From Zygnema cylindricum (taxonomy: Eukaryota; Streptophyta; Zygnematophyceae; Zygnematales; Zygnemataceae): DNA of 64,000 nt. Where the stretch lies: NCBI GenBank assembly GCA_037447655.1, contig JBBHKE010000125.1, positions 241,398 through 305,397 of the forward strand, written 5' to 3'. Of the stretch, positions 56,101 through 64,000 are shown piece by piece (position 1 is the first letter of the stretch; the number at the start of each line of letters is the position of its first letter). Under the pieces are notes generated by a model. That model saw only the letters and a list, made by a program, of their open reading frames with translations, did no database searches and was not told the origin of the DNA. The translations under genes and the position numbers were made by a program.

Positions 56101-58621
56101 AACACTATCTAAGGGAGTGGACTACAATCCGTTTCTTCTCACTATGCTAAATTAGTACTATATATTCTAATTTCGCATTTACACTCATAATTCCTTTAAT
56201 ACCGATGGGCTGTGTAGCAATGCAAAAAACACAACTTGAAGATTAAAATCCAACGCATTTTTTCAAGAAAAACTTATCTTGCTCAAAAATCAACTGTTAG
56301 AATACAGAGGGACAGAACAGAGAAAAGCCATTTAACTTGGTAGTTTACATGAGATGTTGCAAAGAAAAGCAAATATATGAAGTCAATTCTTGTTAACAAT
56401 AATATTTTCAGTCTCTCAAGTTGCAGACGCAATGTTCTAAAAAGTGCGAATTTCGTCTGGACATTGCACAAATCAGAATACCGTGCGGAAAAATACCGGC
56501 GGTACAAATTTCGTGCGAGTAACTTCTTGCGGCCGCACGATATTTCCAGTAGCTATTACGTCACTATTTTTCTCGCGATTAATCAACTTTTGCCCCTGCA
56601 GACGTGGCCGATTTCAGTTGAAGACCGCCAATAGATGGTGACATCATTGACTTTCCATCGCAACCGTCGGACTAATAATCCGACGAGTGTGCACGAAGAA
56701 AAGATGTTAGTGGCGAAAATAACATTGACGCTAATACGGTAACCTTGCTTAGATAAGGGTATGGTTACATCAAACAAAAAGTGAGGTTTAATACAGAATT
56801 TTGTACTTGCCCGTACCATGCCGTACTATATTTTCGTGAGTTTCTTGAAAACAACATTATAGAAAATAGGATTACGATTCTCCAAGTATCCGGGAGAAGA
56901 CATCGACCGTCCGATTACATTTTGGTCTTCATCTGCGAAGCAATCGCTTCATCCGCCTCTGTATTGGTGAACCCACGAGGTGGGTTCACCAATACAGAAC
57001 CAATACAGAACAATACAGAACCAATACAGAACCAATACAGAACCAATACAGAACCAGTCAATTCGCTACACCTGGACGATAGACACGTGCGTCGATGAAA
57101 AATGAAAATTTTCAGACGTCCCCAAAATCACGTGCCTTCGGACAAGGTGACTGCAAAATCTTTGCCGAAAAGAAATACCGGTTTTTCCTGAAAGTCAGCA
57201 GAAGTGAAGGAGATCTCTGAGGTACATTGACGCGGTACACTTGCGAAGTACACGTACGTAATATGCAAGTACGAATTTCCATACGAAAATGGTCGGTTTC
57301 CAAATCTTTGACGATTTGAGAGATTTGACCGTCAACTACGTGGAACCACTCAAATCATAACACGTATGTAAAACCTTGTTTACAGACCATACGCGATGTA
57401 ACCGAGGCCCCTGTAATACAGAAATTTGGCTGTCCGTACTATTACAGAGATGTAACCATACCCTAATTCGGTAGTGAAATTTTGAAGGCCGAAAATCATA
57501 AAATGGCTAAAAACACTTATTAAAAGGAGTGGACTACATTCTTCCACGTCTTCTAGCACTAAATTAGTATTACATATTGTAGTTTGGCATTGACACTAAT
57601 AAAGTAATAAATAATCACTCCTAACGCTAATAAGGATGGGCCAGTGTATAATGCGGAGATTTCGTGCGAAACGTTCTAGGAGTTCCAGCGCGAACATTTC
57701 TGCGGCCGCACGAAATTGCCACAATATCGTTTCCAATTTTCCGTGCGCTCTGCGGACACCTCGTAAGAAATATGCCCCATAGGAAACATTTCTGCAGCCG
57801 CACAGCATTTCAATTACTATGTACACAAATTTTCCACATGTTTAAAGCGGACCCTCGTACTGAACTTTGTTACTTTTTTTTTTTAACGCAATGTATCAAA
57901 AAAACAAAATTGTATGTTTTACCTGCAATTTAGAAACCTGCATTACCTAATAAATGAAATTACCAAACTATATTTTATTAAAACGAGGAATTAAACTTCT
58001 TAACTTCAAAAAACTTGAAAAATAACAGTAATTACTGCAACTGCCCAAATAATTGCTCTGCCTTAGCCAATTTCAGACAGAAAAAAAAGTAATTCCTGCT
58101 TAAAAATGCAGTTATCTTCCACAAATTTATTCATTTATTACTTATGCATCTGTTTGATAATTTAAATACTTATTTGTTTTGCAGAAGCTACCTCGGGCAT
58201 GTTGCACTACATTTAACACCAGCATAGTGTCATTTGGACGAGCCAAAGACAGGGCGAAATCATATGCCTGCAAAAGAAGAAAAAATAAAAAGGACAAATT
58301 TATTAAAATGAATCATTGTAAGCTTATGCCTGCAAAGGAAGAAAAAATAAAAAGGACAAATTTATTAAAATGAATCATTGTAGGCTTATGCCTGCAAAAG
58401 AAGAAAAAATAAAAAGGACAATTTCATTTTCCGTTCTACATTTTACACGCAATTATTGTCCAGTAACGGCAAAATGAGAAAAGAAACATCCACATGAAAA
58501 CTGCCAAGAGAATAAGCAAAAAAGTTGTCAGCTATATCTTTCAATGATAAAACTATACCTGTTTTCCGCCCTCCGAACCGTCCACTGCTATCAGAATTTT
58601 CCTGCTCTCAGGCTCAGCCAT
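53151..58621 (-). CDS. Universal stress protein (USP, UspA domain), plant type
   Basis: Small nucleotide-binding-fold protein of the UspA family, implicated in stress responses. Exons on the minus strand: 58621-58559 (21 codons, starting MAEPESRKILIAVDGSEGG), 58267-58192 (AYDFALSLARPNDTMLVLNV), 55037-54925 (FLAEEWAADRVLVESGL), 53885-53795 (GDARTVIAEVAEEESVDMVV, then LGCRGHGGIKR) and 53232-53151 (LLLGSVSQWVVHHCSRPVLI, then VRHPSQ and stop). Borders are GT-AG. The G-2x-G-type loop, GCRGHGGIKRLLLGSVS, and the PVLIVR end are diagnostic of ATP-binding USPs. Exon 3 ends in phase 0 but exon 53885 needs one preceding base, so a short link exon of 3n+1 bases between 53886 and 54924 is unresolved, or the gene is damaged there. 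The visible parts total 140 residues against about 155-170 for the family. Family assignment is secure; the full model is not. Confidence 0.85.
53300..53775 (-). repeat. TTTCTG-type repeat in the last USP intron
   Basis: Degenerate TTTCTGTTTCCG hexamer units on the plus strand, giving purines on the USP sense strand. It fills most of the intron between the last two USP exons. Confidence 0.85.
53980..54352 (-). repeat. USP intron: decoy copies of the GDAR-exon acceptor
   Basis: The true acceptor region on the plus strand reads GTCGCCTTTTTGTGTGAGAGG, then AACTTCGTCTGTCACACACC (53881-53930). A copy at about 54304-54350 reads GTCGCCTTTTCGTGTGAGAG, then AACTTCATCTGTCACACTCT, and a shorter copy at about 54003-54030 has CTTCATCTGTCAGACACCAT. 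The 54304 copy keeps the AG boundary and the first exon bases GCGACG on the minus strand. Confidence 0.75.
54590..54665 (-). repeat. Copy of the end of USP exon 3 and its donor
   Basis: On the minus strand it reads GGTAGGCAAAAGTGAGAGGA, then GTAAGCATTCCATGGTCTAT. The real exon 3 end is GAGGCAAAAGCAAAAGGG, then GTAAGCATTCAATAGTTTAT. The match continues into the intron (CATTGGCTCGAAGCAAT and CATTGGTTTGAAGCAAA), so the exon end and donor have been duplicated. The copy has its own AG and GT and could act as a 15-base microexon, but its use is unproven. Confidence 0.65.
56022..56214. mobile_element. MITE family B in USP intron 2
   Basis: Ends CACAGCCCATCGAT and ATACCGATGGGCTGTG, 193 bp, with internal AAGGGAGTGGACTACAAT and AAATTAGTACTATATATTC shared with the other family B copies. 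Confidence 0.75.
56756..57464. mobile_element. TIR element with AGGGTATGGTTACATC ends
   Basis: AGGGTATGGTTACATC at the left end is mirrored by GATGTAACCATACCCT at the right end, about 709 bp apart. Inside are a perfect hairpin and an 11-mer array (56958-57054). The right end abuts a family B MITE. No target duplication was identified. Confidence 0.7.
56958..57054. repeat. 19-bp perfect hairpin followed by ACCAATACAGA 11-mer array
   Basis: CTGTATTGGTGAACCCAC (56959-56976) and GTGGGTTCACCAATACAG (56980-56997) pair around a 3-base loop, extended by one T-A pair. Immediately after come six slightly varying copies of ACCAATACAGA, whose sequence is the end of the second hairpin arm. Confidence 0.9.
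57465..57646. mobile_element. MITE family B in USP intron 2, second copy
   Basis: Right end GGATGGGCCAGTG is flanked by TA; internal AAAGGAGTGGACTACATTC and AAATTAGTATTACATATTG match the family. The left end is missing or displaced by the adjacent TIR element. Confidence 0.65.
58268..58430 (-). repeat. USP intron 1: tandem copies of the exon 2 acceptor
   Basis: Three units of about 64 bases on the plus strand (TATGCCTGCAAAAGAAG, then AAAAAATAAAAAGGACAA), beginning at 58263, 58325 and 58387. On the minus strand each is CTTCTTTTGCAG or a close variant followed by GCATA. The most downstream one is the true acceptor of exon 2 (GCATATGATTTC); the others are decoys with GCATAAG. Confidence 0.85.
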
Positions 58622-58820
58622 GGCCGCCTGCTGCTGCAGCAATCAAACTTCGAAGTTTGAACAGAAATGAAACAATCCAAAATGAATCTGCAACCGTCCA
58701 ACCCTTTAAATTGTCGTACAAATAAAGTACAAGTAGGGGGCAATTACACAAAGTACAAACGTTTCACCCTTGTCCGCAACCCAATGATATAAAACCTGCA
58801 CTGCAAAATGCCGTAAACTA
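58622..58820 (-). promoter_or_regulatory. USP 5' leader and proximal promoter
   Basis: A 199-bp stretch between the USP start codon and a family A TIR element. A CTGCTGCTGC run lies just before the ATG. No TATA box was assigned. Confidence 0.35.
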
Positions 58821-59370
58821 CACCGTCAATCGCTATTAGAGTAAAGGAATAAATAGCGTAAAAAAAAAATTAGTGTTATTAACACTAATCGAGAAATTTT
58901 TTTTTTTGAAAAAAATATATATATACTAATTGATCCCTAACTGTAATTTGGGTTGTCCTGAATAATAAATACCCGCCCTTTCGATGTCTACAGTAATATG
59001 TGTAACCGTACAAAATCTGACAATTCGTACGCCGTCGCGCTGTTCACAGTCGACGGACGAACATATGAGAACTTGATTTTTGTCGACGAGTTTGCGTCTC
59101 TTTCTTCCAGTGCACATTCACATGTGTGCGCAATAATGTTAAGTTTCTTTTTATGCCTTTGTAATTCAAAAAGTACCATTTCGTACGGAAATATCCTGTC
59201 CGTACGCCACACTATTTCCATCGCAGTGTACTTCCATTATTAACGCTAATTGAAAAAAAACCTTAATTAGAATAATGGAAAAAATATAATTATGGATTGT
59301 ATTTCGGGTTATTTTTTTTGAAAAAAGGGCACCGAATTGGCGTTATATACTCTAATAGCGATTGACGGTG
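58821..59370. mobile_element. TIR element, family A, copy 2 (550 bp)
   Basis: Inverted ends CACCGTCAATCGCTATTAG, flanked by TA (58819-58820 and 59371-59372). Inverted and about 90% identical to 38390-38940. It contains the same relic frame on the minus strand (LNIIAHTCECALEERDANSS). Confidence 0.88.
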
Positions 59371-59372
59371 TA

Positions 59373-59761
59373 CAAGTCGTAAAAGTACAGAAAGTACAAA
59401 ATTTCGCGCTTATCCACTTGTTCACAATTCGAGAAAACGGGGAAAAACCGAAAAGAGAGTGGCAACGTGGCATGGAAATATCGTGAAATCACGATAGACG
59501 GTTTAGATCTAATGAACGGTTTCCAAAACTACAGTATGTGTACGGCTCACAATAGTAAACTGCGACGGGTAACATTTTTGCAAGAGCGTTTTTTGGACGT
59601 TTGGCTATGCAAAAGTTTACCGTAAAATCTAATCTATTAGCGGCCAGCGCAGAATCTGCGAAGTAATTAGTAGGAAAGTGATAATCGCACACGTCATTTT
59701 CGTTTAGCGCACCCGCACACGTCAAAAACCAAACCCTAATACGAACTGCAGTGTACCGCTA
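59373..59761. other. Intergenic, no gene seen
   Basis: No supported reading frame or repeat apart from the TA at 59760-59761 that flanks the next TIR element. Confidence 0.45.
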
Positions 59762-59780
59762 CACCGCCAATCGCTATTAG

Positions 59781-60012
59781 TCATTTAGTAGTGTTGGGTA
59801 TCGAGGACCTTTTGCCGATATTCAATATATATCGAATTTCAGGTACCCGATAATCAATATATCGCTTCGATATATCGAAAACCAAATTTCGCGATATATC
59901 GTCAATATATCGTATCGCCGATATGTCAAGGCATTAAAAAAAAAGGAAAATTTTCATTTTTTTTTCCCATTTTTTTTTCAAACACCCCCCCTCCCCCCCA
60001 GCGCGCGCTCAG

Positions 60013-60055
<43 letters not shown>

Positions 60056-60226
60056 ATCCGTACGATTTTCCGTACTAGGACTGTACGGACACCCATTTTT
60101 TGCGATATATATCGCGATAATTTATGTTGGTCCCGGTACGATATATCGAGGAATCTGCTCGATCGATATTCGATATATCGAATATCGAAATTATCGCGAT
60201 ATGAATTTACCCGATACCCAACACTA
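59781..60226. mobile_element. hAT-like MITE with a 40-base G run
   Basis: Inverted ends TAGTGTTGGGTATCG (from 59789) and CGATACCC..AACACTA (to 60226). The 8-mer GCTATTAG occurs at 59773-59780 and again at 60845-60852 beyond the next element, fitting an 8-bp hAT target duplication with a few extra bases on the left. Inside are CGATATATCG-rich palindromic segments and a run of 40 G at 60015-60054. Confidence 0.7.
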
Positions 60227-60842
60227 CACCGCGAATCGTAATTAGAGTAAATTACTCTAATTCGGTCGCTCGAAATTTCGACTCTATCACATCAAATAGA
60301 GTAAACGATTCTAATTTTTTCATTATTCTAATTTAGGTAAGTTTAATTAGCGTAAAAATTTGTAATTTAGGTTCGTTTTAAATAGTGTGGAGTACGGACG
60401 ACGTCTGACCGTGCAAAATTGTACTTTTTTAAGTAAAAAGGTACAAATAATGATTTAATAGAATCGCGCTCGCACGTGGAATCGCACTAAACGAAAAATT
60501 AATCAAATCGAAAAAAAGCCGTTCGCATAACTCTCGTCCGTCGACAGCATCGTCGTCAGTGTGAACATTAACTGACATTCAGCACGACAAATAATACTAA
60601 CGTCATAATGACGTCAAAACTATACGGACTGACAGATTTTGTACATCTACGTAATTTAGTGTTCATAATTTCAGCGCGGATAATTATTGCCGACATAACC
60701 CAATATAGAGTACTCCAATAAATTAGAGTAAACTTACTCTGTGAAAAAGTTCTATCACATAAATTAGAGTTCATTACTCTAATTGTTTTTTTTTGGTTTT
60801 TTTACTTTAATTTTTTCATTACTCTAATTACGATTCGCGGTG
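60227..60842. mobile_element. TIR element, family A relative, inserted at the hAT border
   Basis: Ends CACCGCGAATCGTAATTAG and its perfect inverse, flanked by TA (60225-60226 and 60843-60844). It lies exactly in the terminal TA of the hAT-like element and so is the youngest of the three. Confidence 0.85.
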
Positions 60843-61529
60843 TAGCTATTAGGGTAGTGTACGCTCATTCCGTCCTGTTTTTTTTTTTTAATTCTCCAAT
60901 AGCGTAGCTTATTCTATTTTTTTCTGTACGCCATTTAGGGTTATTTTCCAAGTACCGTACAAAATGAAAGTAAGTTGTCGTTTAAATAGTGTGATGTACG
61001 GTAAGTGTCAGACCGTACAAAATCGTACCTTTTTAAGTGAAAAAAGTATAATTAATGAGATTTAGTAACCGCGGACGCATGAGAATATGCGCTCTAAAAA
61101 GGGGTTGAAATCGGGCTGTCAAATATCACATTCGCACATATTCGTCCAGCAACCACTTTTCGACTGTGTGAACGTACGATTTGTGGACGATTTGTCAGAT
61201 TTTATACAAGTACCTATATTAGTGTAAGCATGTTTGCGACTGACATTTTTTTTTTTTAAAAGACCCAAATTAGCATTAGTAAACAATTAGAATGTATGTT
61301 TTTTTTCAAAATTTTCAAATTCTTAATTAGCGTAAACCACGCTAATAATTCGTATATGCTAAAGAAACTTCTACGCTAATAGCGATTGGCGGTGTAGTAG
61401 TGTCAATGTTTTCTTTGCCATTTAAATCATATTTTTTCCGTACACAACTGTCTTTCGATTGGAGACTGCCAATCGGAAGGCAAAAATCTTGCCTTTCAAT
61501 CCCAATCGTCAGATTAACAATCTGACAAT

Positions 61530-62066
61530 ACCTTGAATCGCTATTACTGTAGCGTTAATAACGCTAATGGGTGCCTCCAAAATTTGACCCTCGAACCTAA
61601 AATAGAATTAATAACTTTAATTGTTTTTTTACGTTAATATAGATACTGCCGAATTAGCGTTAACAACTCTAATTTGGACAGTTTTTTAATAGTTTAGTGT
61701 ACGAAATGCGTCAGTCCATACTAAAATTGCTCGTTATTTCGTACAATCGTACAAAAAGTGTGTCAGATAAAGGCGTCGACACGCAAAAGTGAGTGCGTCG
61801 ACACGAAAAAGCGCACTCAGAATGGATTCCCAGTGATAAAGACGGTTGGAAATCGCGCGAACCTGTTCTTACATGTTCAAACGTCGTCTATGTGAACACG
61901 GGCTACAGCGGCTACACTATGGGGAAAATGCACCCAAATTAGAGTTGAGTATGAATAAATTAGAGAAAAAAAATTGGCGAAAAACCTTGAACTCAAATTA
62001 AAATTAATAACACTAATTGTTTTTTTTTACTAATTATTTCTTAATGTTAATAGCCATTCAAGGTGT
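61530..62066. mobile_element. TIR element related to the unit at 11.9-19.4 kb
   Basis: Ends CCTTGAATCGCTATTA and TAATAGCCATTCAAGG (one mismatch), with TA nearby. The interior matches both outer parts of the interrupted unit on the left of the window: GCGTCAGTCCATACTAAAAT near 61707 with 12063, and the CAAACGTCG..TATGTGAAC segment near 61885 with 19340. Confidence 0.7.
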
Positions 62067-62215
62067 AGTGTTCACAGAGAAAAGATCAATTTTAGTGGCG
62101 AAAAAAAATATAACACTAATAGCGATACGGTGTACCGTAAAAGCCGCTCTGCAGGCGCTAAATCCGTTCATTTTATAATTTAGTTTACATTGTAATTCGA
62201 GCGTATACCCAACAG

Positions 62216-62290
62216 AATATGTAGGATTCGAACCAGGATCCACCAATTTGTTGAAGAATTGAACCGCGTTGTCAAGGCTTATGTCTTTTC
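62216..62290 (-). repeat. tRNA-like / SINE-head-like sequence
   Basis: On the minus strand a perfect RNA polymerase III B box, GGTTCGAATCC (62224-62234), lies about 45 bases after a weak A-box-like TTGACAACGCGG. Arms do not fold into a proper tRNA, so a tRNA-derived SINE head or tRNA pseudogene is likelier than a working tRNA gene. Confidence 0.5.
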
Positions 62291-62937
62291 TATCTCCCAG
62301 ACACGTGTTTTTAGGTTTTTTTATCGGTTTTTTAGTTTTTTTTTATGGTTTTTTAGTTTTTTCATGCCCATTTAGATTTTTTTTACCACTTTTTAGGATT
62401 TAAAGGGTTTTTGTAAGAGCTAGATAGAGATATCGGCTTCCCAGTCTAATATTTTTTATGAAAATGAACATCTTTGAGCAGAAAAAACATTAAACGAGTT
62501 CAAAGGGAAGTTATTTTACGTCAAGAGAGTGGCTTTTAGGGTTTCTATTGTGACAAGTTCCCGGACGCCAAATGTACATTTTTCTTTTCCACAATTTTAA
62601 TGTACAACTTTTATTTTCTCCCAAATTGCCAAATAGTGGTGACTATAGTGGTGATGTATACATTTAAATGTATATACACACACACACAAACACGTATATA
62701 CATATATATAGGTGTGTGTGTGCACATTTATATATACATTTGTATATAAATATATTCATATAATATAAATATAAATGAAGAATCAAATTCAAAAATTAAA
62801 AATCACAAACGAAAAGGAAAAACAAAACGCACACAAAAAAAAAAAACCGTACACACACCTGCGACAATTTCTTTCCACAAAAAGAATCATATCATCCTTT
62901 TTTATTTTTTTCCCCTTAGTTTGAATTCGCCTCGACT
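62291..62937. other. Intergenic, 3' side of UTP7
   Basis: T-rich repeats (GGTTTTTTAGTTTTTTT near 62320-62370) and an (AC)n/(TA)n/(TG)n microsatellite at about 62670-62760. The UTP7 3' UTR should lie in the right part. No gene is seen. Confidence 0.45.
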
Positions 62938-64000
62938 CTAAGTTCTTTTCTGGAACCTTCCCAATGCCCCTCCTCCTCCCCCTCCCCCTCCCTCTCCCTC
63001 TCCCCCTCCCCCTTCCCTCGACTTCTTCTCCGATACCTTTTGTTTCTTTTTCATTTCCGCCACGATCTTCGTCTTTTTCTCCTCCACAATATTAACTTGT
63101 TTCTTCTTATGTTTTTTCGACGCCTTATTTCGTCCTTTTTGCTTATTTTTCGTCTTTTCCGCTCCCTCTCTGTCTTTCCTCGCCGCCCGATTCGCCGAAT
63201 TCTCCAACTCCTTCATTCCCTTTTGAAACTCCGTCCCTTTTTTCTCCAAAACCCCAATTTTTTTCGGGTCCAAAACGATCATATCGGGTTGAAGTTTATC
63301 CAAAAGTTGATGAATTTCTTTTTCTTTTCGTTGTTTTCGAGTCTCGAAAGGATTTTCGACGAAAGAATCGAAATTCGGTTCTCCGGAACCGGGAATGATA
63401 ATCGACGAAAAACCCCCATTATGCCCAATTCCCAAAACATCTTCATAAGGGACGAATTGGATCCCCGAGATCTCGCAACTCCCGAAAACCCGGTGAGTCA
63501 TATATGGACTTTTTTGTCTTTTCTCGAAGATTCCTTTCCACAATTGTACTCCCGAACCGTGAGAAATCGCTAAAACGTCTTTTTGACTCAAACTCGCGAA
63601 ACTCGCGGGAGAAGGAGTGAAATAAGCGTCTAGTTCTTTATAAGTTCGAAGGTCCCAAACTTTTAGCTGCCCATCCAATCCCGTCGTCACCATTTTCTGC
63701 CCGGAAAAATTCACTGTGACCGATGTCACAGGTCCTCGGTGAGACAAAATACTGACTAACGGAGTCGTGTGACTGGGAGACCATAGAGAGACCGTTCCAT
63801 TAGAGTGACCCAAATGGAGGATTCCGTTGGACGGATTCCCGAACATAGCATCGCAACGACCCCGTTTCGTTCTACAGATTCCGGAAATTTGTCCTGTAGT
63901 GGTGTCCACATATTGGAGGACTCCGGATTTTCCGACGGTAGCGAGAAGGAAGTGGTGAGGGAGGAATTCGAGCTTTGAGACCTCTCGTTGTTCCTGGGGG
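62938..64000 (-). CDS. UTP7: UTP7 / WDR46 (BING4) WD40 protein of the SSU processome, 3' part
   Basis: Nucleolar WD40 protein of the small-subunit processome (90S pre-ribosome), needed for 18S rRNA maturation. The reading frame is open from the stop at 62938-62940 up to the window edge, 353 codons, so the N-terminal part lies outside. Upstream of V-D-T-T-T-G-Q the frame continues with EVSKLEFLPHHFLLATVGKS, which proves that the coding region is not starting here. WD repeats include LGHSNGTVSLWSP and GLDGQLKVWDLRTY. The BING4 C-terminal domain is clear: VPYEDVLGIGHNGGFSSIII, then PGSGEPNFDSFVENPFETRK and LLDKLQPDMIVLDPKKIGVL. The C-terminus is a Lys-rich nucleolar-type tail with a Gly/Glu-rich stretch encoded by a CCTCCCCCT repeat, ending GRFQKRT. 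No intron is seen in this part. Confidence 0.93.
   Translation of the reverse strand, partial: PQEQREVSKLEFLPHHFLLATVGKSGVLQYVDTTTGQISGICRTKRGRCDAMFGNPSNGILHLGHSNGTVSLWSPSHTTPLVSILSHRGPVTSVTVNFSGQKMVTTGLDGQLKVWDLRTYKELDAYFTPSPASFASLSQKDVLAISHGSGVQLWKGIFEKRQKSPYMTHRVFGSCEISGIQFVPYEDVLGIGHNGGFSSIIIPGSGEPNFDSFVENPFETRKQRKEKEIHQLLDKLQPDMIVLDPKKIGVLEKKGTEFQKGMKELENSANRAARKDREGAEKTKNKQKGRNKASKKHKKKQVNIVEEKKTKIVAEMKKKQKVSEKKSREGGGGEGEGGGGGGGGALGRFQKRT

Larger units (their letters stand above)
59762..61394. mobile_element. TIR element, family A relative, containing nested insertions
   Basis: Ends CACCGCCAATCGCTATTAG and its perfect inverse, flanked by TA (59760-59761 and 61395-61396). The left end is broken soon after its start by a hAT-like element and a further TIR element, and the rest resumes at 60845. 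Internal blocks (GTGTGATGTACGGTAAGTGT, TCGTCCAGCAACC, ATTTGTCAGATTTTATAC) resemble the interior of family A copies. Confidence 0.85.

Noticed and set aside
62216-62290. A functional tRNA gene on the minus strand
   Set aside because: The B box is perfect but the acceptor and T stems do not pair, and the A box is poor; kept only as a SINE-like repeat.

Overview
This is nuclear DNA from a streptophyte. The window holds four recognisable protein-coding genes, all broken by spliceosomal GT-AG introns: a plant-type vacuolar legumain, a DMI1/POLLUX/CASTOR-family nuclear ion channel, a plant-type universal stress protein (USP), and a UTP7/WDR46 ribosome-biogenesis WD40 protein. Between them lie many decayed Ty1/Copia LTR retrotransposons and several terminal-inverted-repeat (TIR) DNA element families. 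The window alone does not name the species. Long microsatellite-rich introns, dense Copia and MITE content and the protein sequences fit a land plant or close charophyte relative; I would lean to a non-seed lineage, with low confidence. Layout: 1-9.3 kb, legumain (+) in nine exons, flanked by two inverted copies of a hAT-like MITE (224-528 and 10287-10789). 12.2-19.4 kb, a roughly 930-bp tandem repeat whose second copy is split by a complete but dead Copia element with a CTATT target duplication. 19.4-35.1 kb, four more Copia elements, nested and rearranged, in both orientations. 35.1-40.5 kb, repeat-rich intergenic DNA and the repeat-laden upstream region of the ion channel. 40.5-51.3 kb, POLLUX-like channel (+) in eleven exons. 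53.15-58.62 kb, a USP gene (-), convergent with POLLUX, whose exons are too short to show as long open frames. 58.8-62.3 kb, nested TIR elements. 62.94-64.0 kb, 3' part of UTP7 (-), which runs off the window. The genes belong to unrelated pathways: vacuolar proteolysis, nuclear-envelope ion flux and calcium signalling, stress response, and pre-rRNA processing. I see no operon-like logic. The most striking pattern is shared by at least three of the genes. Several introns contain, just upstream of the true 3' splice site, degenerate tandem copies of that splice site together with neighbouring intron or exon-start sequence (legumain introns 1, 4, 6 and 8; POLLUX introns 3 and 8; two USP introns). 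This looks like introns growing by repeated tandem duplication across their acceptor, leaving decoy acceptors behind. Other items of note are a perfect 898-bp duplication of legumain exons 5-6 with a solo-LTR-like insert between the copies, a (GGGGGA)n array of about 500 bp on the sense strand of a POLLUX intron, and tRNA-like blocks lying antisense inside Copia LTRs. All exon models come from splice-site and reading-frame reasoning on the DNA alone; no transcript evidence was available.
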